Source: Marinilabiliaceae bacterium JC040 (GTDB lineage: Bacteria > Bacteroidota > Bacteroidia > Bacteroidales > Marinifilaceae). From it: 64,000 bases of DNA. Each line of letters opens with the position of its first letter. Position 1 is the stretch's first letter. Below the pieces are notes generated by a model. That model worked only from the letters and a program-made list of their open reading frames with translations, was not told the origin of the DNA and did not search any database. A program made the position numbers and the translations under genes. The stretch is from positions 62,662 to 126,661 of the forward strand of contig SNAP01000005.1 in assembly GCA_022496785.1 (NCBI GenBank). Reading direction: 5' to 3'. Of this stretch, positions 27,218 through 36,194 are shown piece by piece.

Positions 27218-27820
27218 TTAATAATCTAATTCTTCATTTGTTTCCTCAATAAAAGAAATTAATTCATCTTTTCCTAATCTAGACGATGAAGATGTTACAT
27301 ACATCCTTGGCAATTCCTCCCAAGTCTTCAATAATTCCTCTTTATAGAAACTTAGATTTGTATGCAATTTTGTCTTTGTTAATTTATCTGCTTTTGTAAA
27401 TACAATTTGAAATGGTATTCCGTTTTCACCTAACCAATTCATAAAATCCATATCTACTTTCTGAGGTTCATGTCTACAATCAACTAAAACAAATAAACAA
27501 ACTAAATTCTCTCTTCCTAATATATAAGAATGGATTATTTTATTAATCTTTGCTATTAATGTTTTAGATATTTTTGCATATCCATAACCTGGTAAATCAA
27601 CTAAATACCAAAAATCATTAATCTCAAAATGATTTATTAATTGAGTCTTTCCAGGACGACCTGATACTTTTGCTAAGCTTTTACGCTCTGTTAGCATATT
27701 TATCAAAGAAGACTTTCCAACATTCGAACGTCCAATAAAAGCATATTCAGGTCTATTTGGTGCAGGGCACTTCTTATAGTCTGTATTACTCATTAGAAAC
27801 TTAGAACTGTTAATTGGCAT
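27218..27820 (-). CDS. engB: Ribosome biogenesis GTP-binding protein EngB/YsxC
   Basis: A 200-residue essential GTPase for large-subunit assembly. G1 is GRSNVGKSS at 30-38, G3 DLPGYG, G4 TKAD, G5 TSSSS. The TrmE/Era-like fold and the SGRPGKTQLINHF switch region are typical. It follows the DEAD-box helicase gene by 21 bases and shares its promoter; both act on RNA or ribosome biology. A strong terminator follows. Confidence 0.96.
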   Translation of the reverse strand: MPINSSKFLMSNTDYKKCPAPNRPEYAFIGRSNVGKSSLINMLTERKSLAKVSGRPGKTQLINHFEINDFWYLVDLPGYGYAKISKTLIAKINKIIHSYILGRENLVCLFVLVDCRHEPQKVDMDFMNWLGENGIPFQIVFTKADKLTKTKLHTNLSFYKEELLKTWEELPRMYVTSSSSRLGKDELISFIEETNEELDY

Positions 27821-27841
27821 TCTTTATTCCTCCTTTATTTA

Positions 27842-29641
27842 TTATTTTCTTCGTCTATCCTTTTTATTTCTAAAATCTTGATTTGGTGACTTTCTTCTTC
27901 CACCTTTATTATCTCCAAATCTTCTATCTCCAGATTTCTTATCAAAGCGTCTGTTTCCACCTCGTTTATCATCAAAACGTCGGTTTCCTCTTCCACCTCT
28001 TCCCATTGAAGATTTTGTTAATTTAACAACTTCTCCTTGATATCTTATTCCTGTTGCTATCGCTTGGTTAAAAGCTTCTTCATAATTTGAATCTACTTCA
28101 AATTTAGAACTATCTGAGAATATTTTTATAGCTCCAACTTCTACTCCATTTGAACGAGTAATTCTACTTACTAATCCAATAATATCAACTGGTTTTAAAC
28201 CTGAATCACTTCCTACTTCTACTGCAAATGTTGAGAAATTATATTTACTATCACGTTTTCTTCTTCCATCCCTTCCATCTCTCTCATCTCTTCTTGAAAA
28301 CGATCTCTCTTTTTCTGATAAATTCAAATCTTCAACATTCTTATATGAATTTATTAATCTATAAAATTCACTAGAAATCATTTGCTTTATCAATTCCTCT
28401 TTAGAAACATGCTCAAATTTAGATAAGAATTCTTCATAAATTTCTGTTATTGACTCATCTTCTGTATTTGCCTCAGATAATTTGTCAATAAAATAATTCA
28501 ATCTATTCTTGCATACTTCTTCTCCTGTTGGAACATTACAATAATCAAATTTCTTTTTTATTTGATGCTCTATTCTCTTTAATTTTCCTTTCTCTCTTGA
28601 ATGGATAATAGCAATAGATTCACCTTTTTTACCTGCACGTCCTGTTCTACCACTTCTATGAGTATAACTCTCAACATCCTCAGGTAAATTGAAATTGAAT
28701 ACATGTGTTAAATTATTAACGTCTAGACCTCTAGCTGCAACATCTGTTGCTATTAATAATTTTACAGATTTATCTCTAAACTTCTGCATAACATGGTCTC
28801 TCTGTGCTTGAGATAATTCTCCATGAAGAGAATCAGCATCAAAACCATCTCTAACTAATTTAGAAGCTATATCTCTACAATCTTGACGTGTTCTACAGAA
28901 TACAATTCCATATAAATCAGGATTACTATCTACTAAACGTTTTAGAACCTCGTAACAATCTTTTGCTCTTACCATATAATATGAATGGTGAACATCATCA
29001 GATCCTTGATTCTTCGATCCACATGTCAATGATTTTGCATCATGCATATAGTTTTTTGCTATAGACTCAACATCTCTTGGCATTGTTGCCGAGAACAATA
29101 ATGTTTGTCTTGTCTCTGGCATTTCTGCTAATATAGAATTCAAATCTTCTTTAAATCCCATATTTAACATTTCATCAGCTTCATCTAATATTACTGATGA
29201 TACATTTGATAATTTTGCTTCACCACGACGGATTAAATCTAATAATCTTCCTGGTGTTGCAACTAAAATATTTACCCCCCTTTTCAAAGAACTTATTTGT
29301 CGACGTATATCAGTACCTCCGTATACCGCCAAAACGCGAAGTCCTTTTACATACTTCCCATAGTTCATCAAATCCTTTGATATTTGAAGACATAATTCTC
29401 GAGTAGGACTTAAAATAACTGCTTGAATGTCTTTTGATGCCACATCAATCTTTTGAATAATGGGCAACCCAAATGCTGCTGTCTTCCCCGTTCCTGTTTG
29501 AGCTAAAGCGACTAAATCGCCACCTTCTTCTAATAATACAGGAATTACTTTTTCTTGTACAGGAGTTGCATTCTCGAAACCCATCTCAGTTATTCCTTTA
29601 AGAATACTTTCCTCTACGCCTAATTCTTTAAAATTTGCCAT
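27842..29641 (-). CDS. DEAD-box RNA helicase (DeaD/CsdA-like) with RG-rich tail
   Basis: A 599-residue helicase. Motifs: Q-motif PVQEKVIP, motif I AQTGTGKT, Ia PTRELCLQ, II DEADEM, III SAT, VI HRSGRTGRAGKKG. After the two RecA domains (to about 370) comes a helical dimerisation-like segment, a DbpA-type RNA-binding domain (KPVDIIGLVSRITRSNGVEVGAIKIF) near 480-550, and a basic tail with repeated RRFD/GDRRFG units. It probably helps ribosome assembly and cold adaptation. A perfect promoter lies at 29671-29702. Paired with engB. Confidence 0.95.
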   Translation of the reverse strand: MANFKELGVEESILKGITEMGFENATPVQEKVIPVLLEEGGDLVALAQTGTGKTAAFGLPIIQKIDVASKDIQAVILSPTRELCLQISKDLMNYGKYVKGLRVLAVYGGTDIRRQISSLKRGVNILVATPGRLLDLIRRGEAKLSNVSSVILDEADEMLNMGFKEDLNSILAEMPETRQTLLFSATMPRDVESIAKNYMHDAKSLTCGSKNQGSDDVHHSYYMVRAKDCYEVLKRLVDSNPDLYGIVFCRTRQDCRDIASKLVRDGFDADSLHGELSQAQRDHVMQKFRDKSVKLLIATDVAARGLDVNNLTHVFNFNLPEDVESYTHRSGRTGRAGKKGESIAIIHSREKGKLKRIEHQIKKKFDYCNVPTGEEVCKNRLNYFIDKLSEANTEDESITEIYEEFLSKFEHVSKEELIKQMISSEFYRLINSYKNVEDLNLSEKERSFSRRDERDGRDGRRKRDSKYNFSTFAVEVGSDSGLKPVDIIGLVSRITRSNGVEVGAIKIFSDSSKFEVDSNYEEAFNQAIATGIRYQGEVVKLTKSSMGRGGRGNRRFDDKRGGNRRFDKKSGDRRFGDNKGGRRKSPNQDFRNKKDRRRK

Positions 29642-29670
29642 TAAATATTACATTTTTACTTACAAGCGAG

Positions 29671-29702
29671 CAAAGATAGTATATTAAAGCTTGCAAATCA
29701 AA
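29671..29702 (-). promoter_or_regulatory. Promoter of the DEAD helicase-engB operon
   Basis: On the minus strand TTTG (29702-29699), 20 bases, TATCTTTG (29678-29671); leader of about 25 bases before the ATG at 29641. Confidence 0.8.
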
Positions 29703-29823
29703 TATTTATGCATATCCGTAAAAATAGTTTGCTTTTTATTATCCATATATAAAAATGATTTTTAATTTCGCAATTACAAATGTTCATAAGTTAAAATTAT
29801 AAAACACATTAATTAAAGATATT

Positions 29824-31014
29824 ATGTACGGAGAATTTAAAGACTTCCTTATTAAGGAAATTGATTCTATTAAAGAATCGGGACTATACAAGTCTGAAAG
29901 AATCATCACTACACCTCAAGATGCTGAAATTGAGATCAGTACTGGTGAAAAAGTTTTAAACTTTTGTGCTAACAACTACCTTGGATTATCATCTCACCCA
30001 AGAGTTATTGAAGGTGCTAAAAAAGCATTAGAAACTCATGGATATGGAATGTCATCTGTACGTTTCATTTGTGGTACACAAGACATCCACAAAGAATTAG
30101 AAGCAAAAATTGCTAAATTCTTCGCTACAGAAGATACTATCTTATATGCTGCATGTTTTGATGCTAATGGTGGTGTTTTCGAACCTCTTTTCTCTAAAGA
30201 TGACGCTATCATCTCTGATGAGTTAAATCATGCTTCTATTATCGACGGTGTTCGTCTTTGTAAAGCTGCTCGTTACAGATATAAGCATGCTAATATGGCT
30301 GATCTTGAAGAACAATTAAAGATGTCTCAAGCTCAACGTTTTAGAATCATTGTTACTGACGGTGTTTTCTCTATGGACGGTGATATCGCTAAATTGAACG
30401 AAATTTGCGATCTTGCTGATAAATACAATGCTCTTGTTATGGTTGATGATTCTCACTCTGCTGGTTTCATCGGTAAAACAGGTCGTGGTACTGCTGAATA
30501 TCACAATTGCATGGATAGAGTTGATATCGTGACTGGTACTTTAGGTAAAGCTTTAGGTGGTGCTATGGGTGGTTTCACTACAGGTAAAAAAGAAATTATC
30601 GATATGCTTCGTCAACGTTCTAGACCATATTTATTCTCTAACTCTTTAGCTCCTGTTGTTGTTGGTGCTTCTATAGCTGTTTTTGACATGCTATCTGAAT
30701 CTACTGAATTAAGAGATAAAGTAATGGATAACGCAGAATATTTTAGAAATAAATTAACTGAAGCTGGTTTTGATATTAAACCTTCTGAATCTGCTATTGC
30801 TGCATTAATGCTTTATGATGCAAAACTTTCTCAAGTATTTGCTGAAAAACTTCAAGAAGAAAACATCTATGTTACTGGTTTCTTCTACCCTGTTGTTCCT
30901 AAAGATGCTGCTCGTATCAGAATTCAACTTTCTGCTGCTCATTCAAGAGAACAATTAGATAGAGCTTTAGTTGCTTTCATTAAAATTGGTAAAGAACTTA
31001 AGGTTATTAAATAA
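29824..31014 (+). CDS. kbl: Glycine C-acetyltransferase (2-amino-3-ketobutyrate CoA ligase)
   Basis: A 396-residue PLP enzyme converting 2-amino-3-ketobutyrate plus CoA to glycine and acetyl-CoA in threonine breakdown. The PLP lysine is K242 in TGTLGKALGGAMGG; the cofactor-contact region is VDDSHSAGFIGKTGRG. Other members of the alpha-oxoamine synthase family (serine palmitoyltransferase, KAS) share the fold; the GKALGG and N-terminal ISTGEKVLNFCANNYLGLSSHP favour Kbl. No threonine dehydrogenase is adjacent. The gene has smoother codon use than its neighbours, suggesting strong expression. Only 7 of 8 bases of a -7 element (TAATTTCG, 29763-29770) are seen. Confidence 0.92.
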   Translation: MYGEFKDFLIKEIDSIKESGLYKSERIITTPQDAEIEISTGEKVLNFCANNYLGLSSHPRVIEGAKKALETHGYGMSSVRFICGTQDIHKELEAKIAKFFATEDTILYAACFDANGGVFEPLFSKDDAIISDELNHASIIDGVRLCKAARYRYKHANMADLEEQLKMSQAQRFRIIVTDGVFSMDGDIAKLNEICDLADKYNALVMVDDSHSAGFIGKTGRGTAEYHNCMDRVDIVTGTLGKALGGAMGGFTTGKKEIIDMLRQRSRPYLFSNSLAPVVVGASIAVFDMLSESTELRDKVMDNAEYFRNKLTEAGFDIKPSESAIAALMLYDAKLSQVFAEKLQEENIYVTGFFYPVVPKDAARIRIQLSAAHSREQLDRALVAFIKIGKELKVIK

Positions 31015-31033
31015 TAAGTCTTAACTATATACA

Positions 31034-31067
31034 AAAAGGTGGCATTCAGTAGAATGCCACCTTTTTT
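31034..31067 (+). terminator. Bidirectional terminator between kbl and a TPR gene
   Basis: Fourteen-bp stem AAAAGGTGGCATTC with GAATGCCACCTTTT around AGTA, T-tract on the right and A-tract on the left, so it can end both kbl and the converging TPR gene (stop at 31085). Confidence 0.92.
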
Positions 31068-31084
31068 ATTTATATTATTAAATC

Positions 31085-32263
31085 CTATTTAGATTCCATC
31101 TCAACTTTTAGACGAGAATAATATTTATACTTAGCTCTAAAATGAGAATTTTTTGTTTTTAATTTTGTATAAATCTCTTTTAGAACAATTACTGGAGCTA
31201 TTTCATTAAGATTTGCTCCATGTGCTTTTTCAAAATCAGGAATTAATTCTTCATATTCTTTTAATACTTTTCGTATTTGTCTAGAATACTGATAATTATT
31301 CATAACTCTATCATTAATATATCTATGATGCTTAGTGACTTTATTATACTTCACAAGACCTTTATTGTATAGAGATATAAAATCATTAGGTTCTATTTCT
31401 AATGCTTTCTCATACATCTTTACTGCATCGTCAAATCTTCCCATCTTATCGAAAAGAGTTCCTTTAGCTCTATAGAAAATAATATTATTAGGTTCTTGCT
31501 CTATTGCAGCATTAATATATTTTTCTGCTTTTCTATAATCTTTACCGAATAGATAGAAATTTATTAATTCTCCTAATAAGAATACATCATTAGGATATTT
31601 CTCTATACCTTCATGAAGGTATTTAAACCCTTTCTCTTTATCTCCTATTTTCAAATAAGCTTCAGATAAATTAATATAGCATTTCTCTTGTTTATAATTT
31701 AATTTCAGAACTTTCTCATAAAGAGGTATTGCTCCTTCATATTTACCTAATTTAAAAGCGGTTAAAGCAGTATAATAGATAGTTGGAGTATCCACTATTC
31801 TATTTTTTGCTAATATCTTGCTATTATTTATTTCAAGAACACTCTTAAAACTTTGTAAAGCTCTATCATATTTACCTTCATTAAAGAATTTCTTTCCTTG
31901 CTCTGCGAAATCTATCCTAAGATTGTTATAATAAGTATACATCTTTCTTTTAAAACGACCTTTTGTATCTAGATTTATACATTTCTTATATGCATCATAT
32001 GCAATTTCTAAAGGAGTATCTGATAATTTTCTATAATCCTTATTAGTAGATTCATAAATAAACTGATAAACAACTCCTTTAACATAGTATGCTTTAGGCC
32101 ATTCTATACATTTTTTATGACTAATTCCTTTATCAATTAACTCTTTTGCTTTCTTCAAATCTCCTGCTCTAGCAAGACTTGAAGCAGAATGTATTTTCCC
32201 CTTTTGCGCATACACTGAGTTCAGTATACCAACTAAAACCAATATAAGTAATAATTTTTTCAT
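31085..32263 (-). CDS. Secreted TPR-repeat protein, paralogue A
   Basis: A 392-residue protein with signal peptide (1-19, ending VYAQ) and tetratricopeptide repeats from about 20 to 330, best seen in AEQGKKFFNEGKYDRALQ, ALTAFKLGKYEGAIPLYE, LSEAYLKIGDKEKGFKYL and the near-consensus GTLFDKMGRFDDAVKMYEKALEIEPND. It is the same length as, and closely similar throughout to, the gene at 32440-33618, so the two are tandem duplicates. Probably a periplasmic or outer-membrane-associated scaffold; no catalytic motif is seen. Function unknown. Confidence 0.85.
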   Translation of the reverse strand: MKKLLLILVLVGILNSVYAQKGKIHSASSLARAGDLKKAKELIDKGISHKKCIEWPKAYYVKGVVYQFIYESTNKDYRKLSDTPLEIAYDAYKKCINLDTKGRFKRKMYTYYNNLRIDFAEQGKKFFNEGKYDRALQSFKSVLEINNSKILAKNRIVDTPTIYYTALTAFKLGKYEGAIPLYEKVLKLNYKQEKCYINLSEAYLKIGDKEKGFKYLHEGIEKYPNDVFLLGELINFYLFGKDYRKAEKYINAAIEQEPNNIIFYRAKGTLFDKMGRFDDAVKMYEKALEIEPNDFISLYNKGLVKYNKVTKHHRYINDRVMNNYQYSRQIRKVLKEYEELIPDFEKAHGANLNEIAPVIVLKEIYTKLKTKNSHFRAKYKYYSRLKVEMESK

Positions 32264-32375
32264 ATGTTCTATCTATTCTTGTATTTTACAATATCTACCT
32301 AATACTTCCAATTAAAGTTTAAAATTACGAATAAATATGTTTCTATAAAAAATATCTAATAAGGAAATATAGAAT

Positions 32376-32409
32376 AAAAAAACTCCACTTTACTTAAAAT
32401 ATAGTGGAG
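32376..32409 (-). terminator. Probable terminator of TPR paralogue B
   Basis: CTCCACT (32383-32389) pairs with AGTGGAG (32403-32409), followed on the minus strand by seven T (32382-32376). The loop is 13 bases, longer than usual, so it is a weaker call. Confidence 0.65.
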
Positions 32410-32439
32410 CTTAATGAGTTATATTAAATTATGTTTTAA

Positions 32440-33618
32440 CTATTTTGCTTGCATTTCTTTTTCTAATTTTAAAAAATATTCAAACATAGCCATATATTCA
32501 TTACTTTGATATCTAAGTTTTGTATAAATCTCTTTTAATACTATTACAGTTGCTATTTCTTTAGGATTTATTTTATAAGCTTTTTCAAAACTTGGTATTA
32601 ATTTTTCTAAATCCCTATTAATTATATTTACCTTCTGAGTATACTCTTTTTCGCTTACAACATTTTTACTAGCTGACTTATAGCGATCAAGTATCTTATT
32701 ATATTTAAATATACTTGTATTATATAATGCTATAAAATTATTAGGATCTATTTCTAAAATTTTATTGTAAACATCAATTGCTTCATCAAATCTTTTCATC
32801 TTTTCATAAAGAGATCCCATAGCTGTATAATATCTAACATTATTAGGCTCCAATACTATTGCTGCATTAAGAAATTCTTCTGTTTGTTTATAATCATCCC
32901 CAGATAAATAATAATCTATTAATCGCCCTAGTATAAAGTGATTAGAAGGAAATTTCACATGCCCTTCTTTCAAATATTCTAAACTTGTTTCCTTATCTCC
33001 TATTTTAATATATAAATCTGCAAGACTTTCATAGCAATTCTCTATTTTATAAGAATCCTCTAATGCTTTTTTGTAATATTTTATACTCTCTCTATTTTTA
33101 TTCACATTAAATAATGCAACACCAGTATAATAATAAATTGCAGTATTTTTAGTTTTAATCTTTTGAAGAACCTTACTATTACTTATTTCTAATGCAGCTT
33201 TAAAATAATTATATGCTAATTCATATTTACCATTATTAAAATATTTAGACCCTTCATTAGTAAAATCTATTCTTAGATTCTTGAAATATGGAATCATCTT
33301 TTTCTTAAACTTTTCTTTCCCATCTAATTCTATACACTTTTTATAAGCTTTATAAGCTACTAACAAAGGATTATTTGAAAAAGATTTATAAGCTGTTGTA
33401 GATTTCTCAAAAATACTTTGATATACAATACCCTTTACAAAATAGGATTTTGCCCACTCAATACATTTTCTATGGCTAATCCCTTTATCCAATAACATCT
33501 TAGCTCTAGATAAATTTCCTGATCTTACTGAACTATAGGCAGAGTTAATTTTTCCTTTTTGAGCATATACAATCGTAATTGTAAATGTGATAATCAATAA
33601 CAAGAACAACTTCTTCAT
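32440..33618 (-). CDS. Secreted TPR-repeat protein, paralogue B
   Basis: A 392-residue protein with signal peptide (1-19, ending VYAQ), and the same succession of TPR units as its downstream paralogue (for example GSLYEKMKRFDEAIDVYNKILEIDPNN). Both share the sequence KGISHxKCIEW near 45-55, a single conserved Cys pair (KKCI near 93 and ENCY near 194 in this copy), and the C-terminal VIVLKEIYTKL block. A separate terminator between them suggests each is expressed on its own. Function unknown. Confidence 0.85.
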   Translation of the reverse strand: MKKLFLLLIITFTITIVYAQKGKINSAYSSVRSGNLSRAKMLLDKGISHRKCIEWAKSYFVKGIVYQSIFEKSTTAYKSFSNNPLLVAYKAYKKCIELDGKEKFKKKMIPYFKNLRIDFTNEGSKYFNNGKYELAYNYFKAALEISNSKVLQKIKTKNTAIYYYTGVALFNVNKNRESIKYYKKALEDSYKIENCYESLADLYIKIGDKETSLEYLKEGHVKFPSNHFILGRLIDYYLSGDDYKQTEEFLNAAIVLEPNNVRYYTAMGSLYEKMKRFDEAIDVYNKILEIDPNNFIALYNTSIFKYNKILDRYKSASKNVVSEKEYTQKVNIINRDLEKLIPSFEKAYKINPKEIATVIVLKEIYTKLRYQSNEYMAMFEYFLKLEKEMQAK

Positions 33619-33737
33619 ATTAACATTTATTTAGTATTATTATCTGTTTTATTTAAAATACTATAAATATACAAATAAATGTTAATTATTCAAGTAATTT
33701 ATTTAGTTAGATATAAATAATTTTTACAAACATAATA

Positions 33738-33768
33738 AAGGAACTATCTTAAAAAAAGATAATCCCTT
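33738..33768 (-). terminator. Possible terminator of the outer-membrane receptor gene
   Basis: Read on the minus strand, a 13-bp stem with two G-U pairs closes a short A/T loop (33738-33750 with 33756-33768). The T-tract is broken (TTTATTATG), so it is a weak candidate. Confidence 0.45.
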
Positions 33769-33809
33769 ATTTATAATCATAGGTTTCGATTTGAATCCTT
33801 TGCCAATAA

Positions 33810-36080
33810 TTAATGTCCAAATCGTCTTGTATCTAAATTCTTTTGTCTCTTTTTCTTATAATTACCAAAATTGTATGTAAAATTAAATCCTACACTTCTT
33901 CCATGCATCCCCGTAATAAATTGGAAATCTTGTCCTTTATAATCACAAACAGCTTTAGGCATTCCGTAATTGAATATATCATTACAGAATATTGATAGAT
34001 GAGCTTTATTCTTCATAAATGAATATCTAATAGTTGAATTCAAATAACAACTTTCGGATAAATCATAAGTTCCCTGTATTGCAGGTCCCTGATATTTAAA
34101 TGAAATATTGAATCTTAATTTCTTAGATAAAAGAATATTATTATTCAACTTTACAACACCAACTGCTTTCTGTCTATCAAAAGATATATCATAGAAGTTT
34201 GAATTCTTAGCATGTATATTCATACCTATTAAAGATAATTTTGCATTATAAATTTTCCCTATTGAGAAAGGAATTGAGATATTAAGACCAAATATATTAT
34301 TGTAATCCCAATTTACCATCTGATAAATTAAAGCTAATTTATTAGGTGATTGGTAAGCTAGTTGTTGAAAAGAATCATCTTTATATATAAAAAATAATGA
34401 TGCTGAATATTTTCTTTTATAAATATATGTTCCACTTGCTTGATATATTTTAGATGGTCTTAAACTTGGAGTTCCGTGCAGTTCAGTATAAGCATCCATA
34501 TATGAGATTGAATTTTGTAAAGTCCAGAAACTTGGATAATATTTATTTGCTAATACATTAAATTGAAAAATATGAGATATAGATTTCATATATGAAAAAG
34601 AAATCCTTGGATATACAGACCAACGCTCCAAACCTTCTTGATTATAATACTCTCCTGTAGCTGAAAATGAAAGTGAAGTTCCAGGAGAAAATTTCTTACT
34701 TGTGCCTATATAACACTCATAAGTTTGTTCGTTTATACTTGAATCTGTATTTCTAGTATCTAAATTACCTGTAACATCATTATAAATCTGACTTTGAGAA
34801 TTATCTATTATTTTTGCACTTCCCCCGTAAGACATTTTCCATCCTTTACCTACAGAATGAGAATAATCTGCATTAAAATTAAATCTATTAATTTTCTGAG
34901 AGGATGATACATCTAAAGATGATAAAGAATTATCTTTCAATATATTATTCATTATTTGAGAATTATTACTTTTATAATAAGTATAATCTAACCCCATAGA
35001 GAATCCATTATCATTCGAATACATTGCAGAAATATTATGCACCATATCATCATTTTCTTTATCTGTCTTTGTATCTGAGAAAGTTCCATTAGATATAGCT
35101 TCTACATCTGAAGAAGGATTTATATTAGTAGTATAGCTCAAATCTAATTGAGAGTTTTTTGATAATTCATGTATGGCACCTATTCTTAAATTATATTCAT
35201 TCCCTTTAGAACGTGAAGCACTTTCTTGTTCTATTAAATTGTATTTTCCTTTAAAGAAATGGTTTGATTTTAATTCTAATTCTGAAATACCTCTACTCCT
35301 ATTTGCACTTAAAAGAATATCCATGGTTGTTTTTGGAGAAGATAATCTAATGTTTGTATTTGCTCCATAAGAATCGAAAAATTGATTTTTATAATTTACA
35401 CCTGCCATACCCTGAAAAGAATATGTTTTTTCTCTTTTAATTACAACATTTATTGCCGCACCTCTTATATGATATTTAGGAGGAGCACTATACATTACTT
35501 CAACTTTTTTAATTCTTTCTACTGGCGTATTTTCAAGTAAAGTATTCAACTGAGAAGGACTCATACTACTCAATCTACCATTCAAAATAATTTTAGCATT
35601 AATAAATCCTGCAATCTTAAAACTTCCATTTTGTTCATCAACATTAGGTAATTGCTTCAAAGCTTCTAAAGTATTATTAGCTATACCCTTATTTGCTATT
35701 TGCTTTAAATCGTATACCAAATTTCCTTTTATTACTTTTACTATTGGTCGTTCGGCTTTTACAACAAACCCTTTTAATACAGTTGAAGCTTCTTTCAAAA
35801 CTATTGTACCTACATTAAGATTCTTTACTTCAATAACATATTTCTTAAAACATATATGTTCTATATATAATTTACATGGTATTTTATTATTTAATAATAT
35901 GAATTCCCCTTTTCTATTTGTGTAAACACCACTTATAAAAGAAGAATTCATAGATTTTTGTACCACACTTACTGCATCAATAGGTTTGCCATCTCCATCT
36001 ACCACTCTACCAATAATTTTATCTTGCCCTAAAAGAGAAAGAGGAAGAATTAATAGTAATGTAATTAATAAATTTTTCAT
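33810..36080 (-). CDS. Outer-membrane beta-barrel receptor-like protein (TonB-receptor family, PF14905 type)
   Basis: A 756-residue protein: signal peptide 1-19; a carboxypeptidase-regulatory-like beta-sandwich about 20-105 (KIIGRVVDGDGKPIDAVSVVQ); a plug domain about 110-215 (NTLEALKQLPNVDE, AKIILNGRLSSMSPSQLNTLLENTP, IKKVEVMYSAPPKYHIRGAAINVVIK); and a large barrel. There is no clear TonB box. It is of the group often called outer membrane beta-barrel family protein. It lies 114 bases behind the M56 sensor gene with a terminator hairpin in between, so it may receive only read-through from the BlaI-controlled promoter. Ligand unknown. Confidence 0.83.
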   Translation of the reverse strand: MKNLLITLLLILPLSLLGQDKIIGRVVDGDGKPIDAVSVVQKSMNSSFISGVYTNRKGEFILLNNKIPCKLYIEHICFKKYVIEVKNLNVGTIVLKEASTVLKGFVVKAERPIVKVIKGNLVYDLKQIANKGIANNTLEALKQLPNVDEQNGSFKIAGFINAKIILNGRLSSMSPSQLNTLLENTPVERIKKVEVMYSAPPKYHIRGAAINVVIKREKTYSFQGMAGVNYKNQFFDSYGANTNIRLSSPKTTMDILLSANRSRGISELELKSNHFFKGKYNLIEQESASRSKGNEYNLRIGAIHELSKNSQLDLSYTTNINPSSDVEAISNGTFSDTKTDKENDDMVHNISAMYSNDNGFSMGLDYTYYKSNNSQIMNNILKDNSLSSLDVSSSQKINRFNFNADYSHSVGKGWKMSYGGSAKIIDNSQSQIYNDVTGNLDTRNTDSSINEQTYECYIGTSKKFSPGTSLSFSATGEYYNQEGLERWSVYPRISFSYMKSISHIFQFNVLANKYYPSFWTLQNSISYMDAYTELHGTPSLRPSKIYQASGTYIYKRKYSASLFFIYKDDSFQQLAYQSPNKLALIYQMVNWDYNNIFGLNISIPFSIGKIYNAKLSLIGMNIHAKNSNFYDISFDRQKAVGVVKLNNNILLSKKLRFNISFKYQGPAIQGTYDLSESCYLNSTIRYSFMKNKAHLSIFCNDIFNYGMPKAVCDYKGQDFQFITGMHGRSVGFNFTYNFGNYKKKRQKNLDTRRFGH

Positions 36081-36112
36081 TGCATTTGTTTTAGTTTAGT
36101 TAAGTTTAAATG

Positions 36113-36145
36113 AAAAATCAATAGCGAGACAAAGCTCGCTATTGA
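36113..36145 (-). terminator. Terminator between the M56 gene and the receptor gene
   Basis: An 11-bp stem (CAATAGCGAG with CTCGCTATTG plus one T-A pair; 36118-36128 and 36135-36145) is followed by ATTTTT on the minus strand. It lies between two genes of the same strand and just 33 bases before the receptor start, so it may act as an attenuator. Confidence 0.8.
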
Positions 36146-36194
36146 AATAAAATTGGGTAATAATCAGTCAATTCTATTTAAAAATTCTTATTTC

